The translations under genes were made by a program, and so were the position numbers. Below, piece by piece: positions 1 to 5,625 of a stretch of DNA of 5,625 bases; the stretch's first letter is position 1; each line of letters opens with the position of its first letter. The DNA comes from Candidatus Zhuqueibacterota bacterium (GTDB lineage Bacteria > Zhuqueibacterota > Zhuqueibacteria > Residuimicrobiales > Residuimicrobiaceae). The stretch lies in assembly GCA_016934435.1 (NCBI GenBank), contig JAFGSU010000547.1:1-5625 (forward strand), given 5' to 3'. The notes beneath the pieces are model-generated. The model had not been told where the DNA came from, did no database searches, and was given only the letters and a program-made list of their open reading frames with translations.

Positions 1-1
1 A

Positions 2-460
2 GCAGAACCGCACCGGCATATCTGTCCCTCCATGCTGTACTGGGGCGGCCCCGATGGTTTTTCCGCCGACCGGCGCTGGGAAGCCATGGCCATCGGCCCC
101 AGCGGCCTGAATGTGCGCGATCTCGGCAACAGTTATGATCGTGGATTATACGAAGACTATTTTTCATCCATCCATCAAATTCCGGATGGTGAACAACCGG
201 ATGCGATCTCCTGGCGGGCGGAGACACCGCACGGCACAAGCGTGAAATTCCAACTTCGCGTCGCCGATAATAGCGCAAAACTTGAAAAAGCGCCGTGGAT
301 GGGACCGGATAGCGCAGATAGCTGGTATACGACCAGCGGCAGCAAGATAAAAAACGTCAGAGGCAAATTTATCCAGTATCGGGCGAGATTACAGTCACCC
401 AATGGAGCGGGTACGCCGTACCTTCAAGGCGTTACCATTCGATTCGCGCGGAATCCTTAG
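2..460 (+). CDS. FG-GAP/VCBS repeat protein, C-terminal fragment (5' end outside window)
   Basis: The frame is open from the window edge to the TAG at 458-460, giving 152 visible residues; the ATG at 32 is internal, not a real start. The visible part begins with the end of a beta-propeller blade (LYWGGPDGF, residues 12-20), the hallmark that follows each calcium-loop motif in this family. A C-terminal domain of about 110 residues follows, with the markers YFSS, SWRAETPHG, KFQLRVAD, W.G and FIQYRARL. By eye this domain is about 40% identical to the C-terminus of the next gene (SWRGQTPH, KFQLRVAD, WIQYKA), so the two are paralogues in tandem. Similar endings are common in exported propeller proteins and probably form a beta-sandwich; the function is unknown. 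The protein is presumably secreted, as its neighbour is, but its N-terminus is not visible. The first 30 bases may contain a frameshift (see findings). Confidence 0.85.
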   Translation, partial: AEPHRHICPSMLYWGGPDGFSADRRWEAMAIGPSGLNVRDLGNSYDRGLYEDYFSSIHQIPDGEQPDAISWRAETPHGTSVKFQLRVADNSAKLEKAPWMGPDSADSWYTTSGSKIKNVRGKFIQYRARLQSPNGAGTPYLQGVTIRFARNP

Positions 461-626
461 CCAATGCGTTAACAAGGTTTTGGTTGATCATTTTTATCTA
501 CCGGATAGATTGCCCGGCTATACGAGCACATTCTTGATGATATCAGGATGAAGGTGTGTATCTAATACCGCTATGATGTTAGTACTTTTCAGGAAAAGCC
601 GCTTGCCGGTGTGGCAGCTCTCGGGC

Positions 627-656
627 ACAATCCCTTGCCGCTGCGGTGATTGTTTT
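627..656 (+). terminator. Candidate hairpin plus short T-run in the gene 2 leader (weak terminator or attenuator)
   Basis: ACAATC (627-632) pairs perfectly with GATTGT (648-653). The stem can extend inward by CC/GG (633-634 with 645-646) past one bulged T at 647, leaving a 10-base loop. TTTT at 653-656 follows. It could end transcripts of the first gene. It lies only about 40 bases before the next start codon, which leaves little room for a promoter in between, so an attenuator or plain leader structure is equally possible. The T-run is short and the stem is AT-rich at its base, so confidence is low. Confidence 0.25.
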
Positions 657-684
657 AGATGCCAAATAAATAGAAAAAAATTTT

Positions 685-689
685 CGGAG
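685..689 (+). promoter_or_regulatory. Ribosome binding site of gene 2 (CGGAG), decides the start codon
   Basis: CGGAG ends 8 bases before the ATG at 698 but only 2 bases before the in-frame ATG at 692. Normal Shine-Dalgarno spacing (about 5-9) favours 698, giving MKQLHEWL with the basic residue right after the initiator, as expected for a signal peptide. The upstream A-rich stretch (671-680) could further help initiation. Confidence 0.6.
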
Positions 690-697
690 TAATGGTT

Positions 698-3547
698 ATG
701 AAACAGTTACACGAATGGCTTATCCCTGTACTGTTGGTTTTATCCCAGGCACTCATTTTGTCGGCACAGGAGGTCTGGCGCGAAACCACCCACGCCGATT
801 TTGTCGACGGAACCTTCGACGACGCCGGCGCCAATATGTACGTGTCCCACAACGGCCGCATCCAAACCGTCAACCGCTGGGACGTCAACAACGACGGCCA
901 TATCGATATTTTCTGCGTCAACTCCCATCCGTTGGTGGAGATGCTGGATATGTCCATCTACTGGGGCAACGGCGCCGATTTCAGCATCCGCGACCACAGC
1001 TATGTGCCCGTCGATGGTCCCATGTGGGTGGCGGCCGACGATCTCGATAACGACGGCGAGATGGATCTGGTGGTGGCCAACTATTCCAACGGCACCTGGA
1101 CGGAGATGGAATCGTTCGTCTATTACGGCGGACTGAAGGATCGAAATGCCCAAAAAGCGCCGGCGGAATGGGCTTTTTATCCATTCAATAAACGCGTCAA
1201 ACTGCCCGGCGCCAACGCCCAGAAACCGGCTGTAGCCGATTTGAACGGAGACGGCTACAAAGATATCGTCTTCGCCTTCTCCGGCGGATTCTGGGAATAC
1301 CGCGATAAATCCAAAAAAGACCTGTCGCCTTCTCGCATCTACTGGGGCAGCAAAGACGGATTCGACGCGAAGCACTATGAAAATATATGGACCAAAGGCG
1401 CCACCGACGTCGCCATGGCGGATTTGAATGCGGATAAGCGGCTCGATCTAATTTTTTCTAACGGCGAGGGCGATTCATCTTTTATTTACTACGGCGGCGG
1501 CAAAGGATTTTCCGAGAAGAATCTGAAAAAATTGCCGACGAAAAAGCCCCATGCGATAGAAGTGGGAGACGTCAACAACGACGGCGCCATCGATATCGTC
1601 TTTGCCAATGAAGCGGGTACGACATCCGTCGCCTATTTGAACGAAAACGGTGCATTCGATGCCGGCAGGCGCGTTGAATTCCAAACCCATACCGCCAAAG
1701 ATATCGTCATCGAGGATTTCAACAAGGACGGCTATGCCGATGTCTTTTTCACCAATCACCAGCATTCGCTCACCGGCGATCCAAAACTGGCCAACCGCCT
1801 GATCGACTCTTACCTCTATTTCGGCTCGAAAACCGGCTTTTCCGAGAACAACCGCCAGTCCATTCAGACCATCGGCGCCTGGGGCGCCAACGCAGCCGAC
1901 CTCAATGAAGACGGCTGGGTCGACCTGCTGATCTGCAATTTTCAGGAGCACTATTCCTACGAGGTGCCGTCGTTCATCTACTGGAACGGCCCGGACGGAT
2001 TCCAGCTGACCCGGCGCACCTGTTTGTACGAACATGGCGCCCAGGGCAACGCCATCGCCGATTTCAACGGCGACGGCCGGCTCGATATCCTCATCACCTC
2101 GATGATGGGTAACTCCCGCGGAGATTACGATCCATGCTACCTCTATTTTGGCAATGAGAAAGGCCAGTACTCGATAACCGACCGAATCGAGTTGCCCGGC
2201 CGAGAAGGGTATGAGCAGGCCTTCGCAGATCTCGATGACGACGGCCAGGTGGACATTCTATTAGTCAACCGGGGCGAAGTGACCCGCAAAGCCAACGAAC
2301 TCTGGATTTACTGGAACGAAAAAAATACTTTTAATCCTTGGAACATGACCGGTTTGCCGAACTATGGCGGCATCGGCGTAGAAGTGGCGGATCTGGATCG
2401 GGACGGCCATCTCGATATTATCATCTCCAATTCGGAATCTGGGCAAAAAACTGCCGACGGCAAACCGGAGCCCGGCTCGTTTATTTACTGGGGGGAGACG
2501 AAAGGATGGCCCGTAGCCGGTCGCAGCGAATTGCCCATCGTCGAAACCAGAGCCGTGGCCGTGTGCGATATCAACGCCGACGGTCATCTCGATCTGGTAT
2601 GCGGCCAGCAGCGCAACTGGGGCGATGCGTCAATTTTCCTCGGCGACGGCAGCCGCCATTACAGCGATGCCCGCCGCATCCGCATCGAAGGCAGCAACGG
2701 CACCAGCACGCCCGGTGTGGCGGATTTGAATAAAGACGGACGACTGGATGTCGCCTTTGCCCACGATAAAAATGTCCTGGTCTATTACCAACAAAAAGAT
2801 GGCTCGTTCACCAAAGCGCATTCGCAATCTATACCCGTTCAGGCAAAGACCATGTGCGTAGCTGATGTTAACAGCGACGGCTGGCTGGACCTCATCTGTC
2901 CGCTATATAAAGGCAGGAGTAATCGGTCTGGATATTCGACCGTGCTTCTGGGCAGTGAAAACGGTTATGCGCTCGATCGAGCCATCAAACTGTATACCGA
3001 TGGCGGCACCGGCTCCATCGTCAGCGATTTCAACCGCGACGGCTACCCCGACATCTTTTTCTTCTGCCACCGCACCGACGGCAGTTTTGATGAGATCGGC
3101 AGGTTCGGCGATCACCACACGAATTCATTGCTCTACTGGGGAGGCGCTCAGGGATTCAAGGAATCCGATAGACTGGAAATTCCCAGCGTCGGGGTGCATT
3201 ATGACGTCGGGGTTGATCTCGGCCACATTCGAGACCGATCGTTCGTGTTCGAATATTTCTCGTCCGCCTATCAATGCAAGGGTAAAAAGCCGGTTCAATT
3301 AAGCTGGCGTGGACAAACGCCGCATCGTTCCTCGATCAAATTCCAACTGCGAGTCGCCGATACGCGTAGAGCGCTCGCTCAGGCAGCATGGCTTGGCGAA
3401 GAGGGTATCGGCAGCTATTTCGAGGAGCCTGAACAGGCAATAAAAGATATTCCGGCAGGTCATTGGATTCAGTACAAGGCCGTTTTCGACACGGATAACG
3501 GCGCCTATTCGCCAATATTGGACGAGGTGGAGATTTTGTTTGAATGA
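698..3547 (+). CDS. Secreted FG-GAP/VCBS repeat protein with 14 blades, probably two seven-bladed propellers
   Basis: 949 residues. A signal peptide spans residues 1-23 (hydrophobic IPVLLVLSQALILSA, cleavage probably after LSA); no lipobox. Fourteen motifs of the calcium-binding type DxNxDGxxD start at residues 62, 115, 181, 242, 291, 340, 401, 455, 511, 565, 624, 676, 723 and 777. Each is followed by a Y/F-W/Y/F-G strand such as IYWG or IYYGG. The fourth is degenerate (DLNADKRLD, Lys for Gly). This is the FG-GAP/VCBS (integrin-type) propeller pattern, and 14 blades suggest two seven-bladed propellers. Residues about 831-949 form a domain shared with the preceding gene (SWRGQTPH at 869, KFQLRVAD at 881, WIQYKA at 923). 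No enzyme motif is visible; a calcium-stabilised surface scaffold, adhesion or ligand-binding role is inferred. An in-frame ATG at 692 is an alternative start. The 237-base gap to the first gene argues against tight coupling. Confidence 0.95.
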   Translation: MKQLHEWLIPVLLVLSQALILSAQEVWRETTHADFVDGTFDDAGANMYVSHNGRIQTVNRWDVNNDGHIDIFCVNSHPLVEMLDMSIYWGNGADFSIRDHSYVPVDGPMWVAADDLDNDGEMDLVVANYSNGTWTEMESFVYYGGLKDRNAQKAPAEWAFYPFNKRVKLPGANAQKPAVADLNGDGYKDIVFAFSGGFWEYRDKSKKDLSPSRIYWGSKDGFDAKHYENIWTKGATDVAMADLNADKRLDLIFSNGEGDSSFIYYGGGKGFSEKNLKKLPTKKPHAIEVGDVNNDGAIDIVFANEAGTTSVAYLNENGAFDAGRRVEFQTHTAKDIVIEDFNKDGYADVFFTNHQHSLTGDPKLANRLIDSYLYFGSKTGFSENNRQSIQTIGAWGANAADLNEDGWVDLLICNFQEHYSYEVPSFIYWNGPDGFQLTRRTCLYEHGAQGNAIADFNGDGRLDILITSMMGNSRGDYDPCYLYFGNEKGQYSITDRIELPGREGYEQAFADLDDDGQVDILLVNRGEVTRKANELWIYWNEKNTFNPWNMTGLPNYGGIGVEVADLDRDGHLDIIISNSESGQKTADGKPEPGSFIYWGETKGWPVAGRSELPIVETRAVAVCDINADGHLDLVCGQQRNWGDASIFLGDGSRHYSDARRIRIEGSNGTSTPGVADLNKDGRLDVAFAHDKNVLVYYQQKDGSFTKAHSQSIPVQAKTMCVADVNSDGWLDLICPLYKGRSNRSGYSTVLLGSENGYALDRAIKLYTDGGTGSIVSDFNRDGYPDIFFFCHRTDGSFDEIGRFGDHHTNSLLYWGGAQGFKESDRLEIPSVGVHYDVGVDLGHIRDRSFVFEYFSSAYQCKGKKPVQLSWRGQTPHRSSIKFQLRVADTRRALAQAAWLGEEGIGSYFEEPEQAIKDIPAGHWIQYKAVFDTDNGAYSPILDEVEILFE

Positions 3548-3670
3548 ATCAATATCATGAAAACTCTATACAATTAACAATGGAAGCGCTGCTGTAATGA
3601 GATCGAGCACATGCTGTTGTCGGCTTTTGTTTCCAAATTCGGTTTTGATCCCAGAACTGTATTGAGAATA

Positions 3671-3716
3671 TTCTGCCCAAAGGGCTACCTGATTAACCTT
3701 TAGGCGTCGAATCGGT
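3671..3716 (-). repeat. Copy C of a ~46-base intergenic hairpin repeat
   Basis: Read on the minus strand, this begins ACCGATTCGACGCCT, then AAAGG, a 13-base loop starting TTAAT, CCTTT and GGGC. Against copy A (5467-5490) the first 24 bases match at 21 positions. On the plus strand the arms are GCCCAAAGG (3675-3683) and CCTTTAGGC (3697-3705), nine pairs with one C-A mismatch. On the minus strand that mismatch becomes a U-G wobble, so the folded form is more likely a minus-strand transcript or a DNA structure. It lies between genes 2 and 3, opposite in orientation to copies A and B. No T-run follows it on either strand, so it is not a standard intrinsic terminator. Confidence 0.6.
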
Positions 3717-3774
3717 GTCAATTTTCACAGGCATTTTTAAAAGAAGGTATCAATCATTCTATAGATCATGATGC

Positions 3775-3780
3775 GAGGGA
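3775..3780 (+). promoter_or_regulatory. Ribosome binding site of the beta-helix gene (GAGGGA)
   Basis: GAGGGA ends 4 bases before the ATG at 3785 (GAGG ends 6 before), normal spacing. Two upstream ATGs at 3768 and 3771 are in another frame, stop after a few codons and lack their own site, so 3785 is the start. Confidence 0.7.
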
Positions 3781-3784
3781 TTTT

Positions 3785-5458
3785 ATGAAAAAAATATTTT
3801 TCGTATTTACAGTTCTTATGTTCGTACTGCCATCGGCAGCGAAGGATAAAAATATACGCGACATTTCCGTCATCGGTCCGCGCACAAAAGTCGTTGACCT
3901 GCAATCTTATCAGGATATTTATCATGTCTCCGCACAGCAGGGTTCCGATAGGGAGGGAGACGGCTCCAGAGAAAAACCGTGGCGCACATTAACGGCGGCT
4001 ATGGCGAACATTGCAAATGCCGCCGCGGACCATGCTGTTGCCGTGCTGGTATCGGCTGGAACTTATGACTCGACCACGATCGTCATGAAGGAGTGGGTCG
4101 ATCTATTCGGCGGATTTTGTCCGGTCGGCTGGCAGAGGGATATTTTTAAACATCGAACCATCCTCGACGGCGTGCGACTGCGCCGTGTGGTCGTGGGGGC
4201 CGACCATGCCCGGTTGGACGGCTTTGTCATCAGGCGCGGAGTGACAACATCGCACGGCGCCGGTATTTTATGCGTTGATGTTTCGCCGACGATTTCTAAT
4301 AATGTAATCATCGATAATTTGGCATTGGAGCCCGCAGATTTCGATTATCAGCACATCTATCAGCCGGGCAACCATGGCGGGGGTATTGCCAGTTTCTACA
4401 ATGCCGTACCGGTAATCCGCAACAACATCATTGCGCAAAACAGGACGTCCATCGGGTGTGGCGGCGGCGTAGCTTTTTACGGCTGGTTGCGAATGGAGGG
4501 CATCACAGAGCCGGAGATGCAGGACAATTTTCTTGTTGGCGGATTACAACCGGTACTGGAAAACAATGTGATCGTTGATAATGTTTCCGGTCTGAATGAT
4601 ACCCGTCGTACGCGCAGCAGCAGCGGTGGCGCGGTGTTATGCGCGCATGAAGCACGACCCGTTATACGAAATAACGTCATTGCCGGTAACCGCGCCATGG
4701 GTCGAAGCGACGCCGGTGGTATTTATATCGAGTACTATTCTTATCCCGTCATCGAAGGCAACTGGATTCTCGGTAATGTAGCCGAAGATGACGGCGGTGC
4801 CATTTATACCATGCGAAACGGGCAACCGCTGATCCGGGCGAATTTTGTTGCCGGTAACTGGACGACCGGCGGCGGCGTCGGCGGTTTGCGTATGAGCAAG
4901 GAAGGCCGCGCCCGCGTGGTCGAAAATATGATCGTGCATAACCAATCCGGCGGCGGCGTGCAATGTATCGATTCCTATATGGAGCTGGAAGATAATATCA
5001 TCATGCACAACAAAGGCGGCGGCGCCCTGAGCTATATGCAGCATTTTCCCTATTTTTCATCATCAATCGTGCGTCGTAATATCATGCGCGAAAATGAGCG
5101 GGGGACGATCAATATCCGCCAGGATTATGGCCGCCCGCTCATCGTTGAGCTTAACAATATTCAGGGCGGATTCGAGGGGGAAGGCAATTACGACCGAAAA
5201 CCGGAATTTATCGATGATGTCGTCAAGGGCATGGCCCTATCGGTGTCGTTCGATCCGGTCTCGTGTACAACCACGGCCGTCCTGAAAAAAGCCATGGATA
5301 AAAAAATGCAGCTGGCAGGCCGCGTGATGCGGCTGGGGAAGGAATGGAGTGTGATCAGGTCGGCTGATGATAAAAAAATCATCCTCTGGGGCGATCTGTC
5401 TGATGCGAGGGACGAGGGCCTTGAATTCGAAATAATTTCGCAATATCGGTTGCAGTGA
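3785..5458 (+). CDS. Secreted right-handed parallel beta-helix repeat protein (DUF1565-like N-terminus)
   Basis: 557 residues. A signal peptide spans residues 1-19 (MKKIFFVFTVLMFVLPSAA, cleavage before KDK); no lipobox. Residues 45-95 (IYHVSAQQGSDREGDG, EKPWRTLTAAM, VSAGTYD) match the DUF1565-type cap at the start of many bacterial beta-helices. LFGGFCPVGWQRDI (107-120) and TILDG (125-129) follow, a common entry to the helix. Nine regular rungs of the form PVIRNNVIAGN start at residues 168, 209, 256, 292, 321, 348, 376, 399 and 427; the repeated Asn positions suggest stacked Asn ladders. Larger loops interrupt the rungs near 180-198 and 233-254. Residues about 475-557 form a separate end domain (FIDD, SVSFDP, GRVMRLGKEWSVI, LWGDL). 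Such folds occur in polysaccharide lyases, esterases and adhesins, but no catalytic set is recognisable, so substrate and reaction are unknown. It probably acts outside the cytoplasm. It is bracketed by inverted copies of a hairpin repeat. Confidence 0.95.
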   Translation: MKKIFFVFTVLMFVLPSAAKDKNIRDISVIGPRTKVVDLQSYQDIYHVSAQQGSDREGDGSREKPWRTLTAAMANIANAAADHAVAVLVSAGTYDSTTIVMKEWVDLFGGFCPVGWQRDIFKHRTILDGVRLRRVVVGADHARLDGFVIRRGVTTSHGAGILCVDVSPTISNNVIIDNLALEPADFDYQHIYQPGNHGGGIASFYNAVPVIRNNIIAQNRTSIGCGGGVAFYGWLRMEGITEPEMQDNFLVGGLQPVLENNVIVDNVSGLNDTRRTRSSSGGAVLCAHEARPVIRNNVIAGNRAMGRSDAGGIYIEYYSYPVIEGNWILGNVAEDDGGAIYTMRNGQPLIRANFVAGNWTTGGGVGGLRMSKEGRARVVENMIVHNQSGGGVQCIDSYMELEDNIIMHNKGGGALSYMQHFPYFSSSIVRRNIMRENERGTINIRQDYGRPLIVELNNIQGGFEGEGNYDRKPEFIDDVVKGMALSVSFDPVSCTTTAVLKKAMDKKMQLAGRVMRLGKEWSVIRSADDKKIILWGDLSDARDEGLEFEIISQYRLQ

Positions 5459-5466
5459 GTTAAATT

Positions 5467-5515
5467 ACCGATTCGGCGCCTTCAGGTTAATTAAGTAACC
5501 TGACGCCTGAAAAAA
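5467..5515 (+). repeat. Copy A of the ~46-base hairpin repeat, 9 bases after the beta-helix stop codon
   Basis: Begins ACCGATTCGGCGCCT. TCAGGTTA (5482-5489) pairs perfectly with TAACCTGA (5496-5503), an 8-base-pair stem with a 6-base loop; GGCG (5475-5478) can also pair with CGCC (5504-5507) across a 3-base bulge. Seven A residues (5510-5516) follow rather than T residues, so it is not a canonical intrinsic terminator, though it could protect the 3' end of the mRNA. The starts of copies A and B are 49 bases apart. Confidence 0.65.
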
Positions 5516-5562
5516 ACCGATTTGCGCCTACAGCATAATTTAGTAATCCTGTGGGTGGTACA
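5516..5562 (+). repeat. Copy B of the hairpin repeat, direct tandem of copy A
   Basis: Begins ACCGATTTGCGCCT. CCTACAG (5527-5533) pairs with CTGTGGG (5549-5555), seven pairs including one U-G wobble if transcribed on the plus strand. The loop (5534-5548) keeps the AATTTAGTAAT pattern seen in copy A (AATTAAGTAA). Less similar to A than C is, but the leading block and stem position agree. The rest of the stretch to the window end (5563-5625) holds no recognisable gene or signal. Confidence 0.55.
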
Positions 5563-5625
5563 TTATTAATTCTGTTCGCGGGGTAACACCGAATCTGGGA
5601 AATAAAGCGGGAAAAATCATTTATA

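Noticed and set aside
496..510. ATCTA/TAGAT hairpin after gene 1 as a terminator
   Set aside because: Five AT-rich pairs with no T-run on either strand after the stem.
740..2035. Long minus-strand open frames (740-1375 and 1475-2035) opposite the VCBS gene
   Set aside because: Their products show the same periodicity as the repeats read backwards. The reverse complement of GAC/AAC/GGC-rich repeat codons rarely makes stops. No ribosome site or independent family resemblance was seen.
3611..3703. Short plus-strand open frame of 30 codons between genes 2 and 3
   Set aside because: No ribosome binding site, no recognisable family, and its end overlaps the hairpin repeat; likely chance.
3737..3766. 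Sigma-70-type promoter with TATAGA at 3760 before the beta-helix gene
   Set aside because: The -10 matches at only four of six bases, no credible -35 lies 17 bases upstream, and the sigma preference of the host is unknown.
3768..3788. Six-codon open frame overlapping the beta-helix start by ATGA, possible translational coupling
   Set aside because: It has no Shine-Dalgarno of its own, and the GAGGGA lies inside it at the right distance for the real start.
4637..5044. Minus-strand open frame of 135 codons inside the beta-helix gene
   Set aside because: A shadow of the rung repeats; the plus-strand frame has a signal peptide, a ribosome site and clear family motifs.
5467..5562. Tandem riboswitch (glycine-like), CRISPR repeats or integron attC sites
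   Set aside because: The two units are adjacent with no unique spacer, lie downstream of a stop codon with no gene seen after them, and lack known aptamer cores or the GTTRRRY/RYYYAAC boxes. A third copy in inverted orientation also does not fit an attC array.
5580..5600. A fourth copy of the hairpin repeat around CACCGAATCTGG
   Set aside because: Only about 9 of 13 bases match the leading block and no matching stem is next to it.

Overview
The window carries three genes, all on the + strand, all encoding secreted or surface-type repeat proteins: the 3' end of an FG-GAP/VCBS repeat protein (2-460), a complete second protein of the same family (698-3547), and a complete right-handed parallel beta-helix protein (3785-5458). 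Gaps of 237, 237 and at least 167 bases separate them. The two full-length proteins start with clear Sec-type signal peptides and have no lipobox cysteine. No catalytic domain, transposase, integrase, tRNA, rRNA or CRISPR array was seen.

The organism cannot be named from this sequence. Large exported VCBS proteins with YWG-type blades next to beta-helix proteins with a DUF1565-like N-terminus are typical of uncultured, Gram-negative-like lineages of the FCB and PVC type (Calditrichota/KSB1, Lentisphaerae and similar). This is inference from protein style only. Shine-Dalgarno sites precede both complete genes.

Layout: 2-460 is the last propeller blade and the C-terminal domain of the first protein. 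461-697 is a leader holding an attenuator- or terminator-like hairpin (627-656) and the ribosome binding site of gene 2. 698-3547 encodes 14 calcium-binding-type blades, most simply two seven-bladed propellers, plus the C-terminal domain shared with the first protein. 3548-3784 holds one inverted copy of a short hairpin repeat and the start signals of gene 3. 3785-5458 is the beta-helix protein. 5459-5625 holds two direct copies of the same hairpin repeat and no recognisable gene.

The first two genes look like tandem paralogues. All three products are probably extracytoplasmic scaffold, adhesion or glycan-facing proteins; no joint pathway can be shown. The least ordinary feature is the three-copy hairpin repeat that brackets the beta-helix gene in inverted orientation. 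Its stem bases change in a compensatory way between copies. I found no convincing new multi-gene system.
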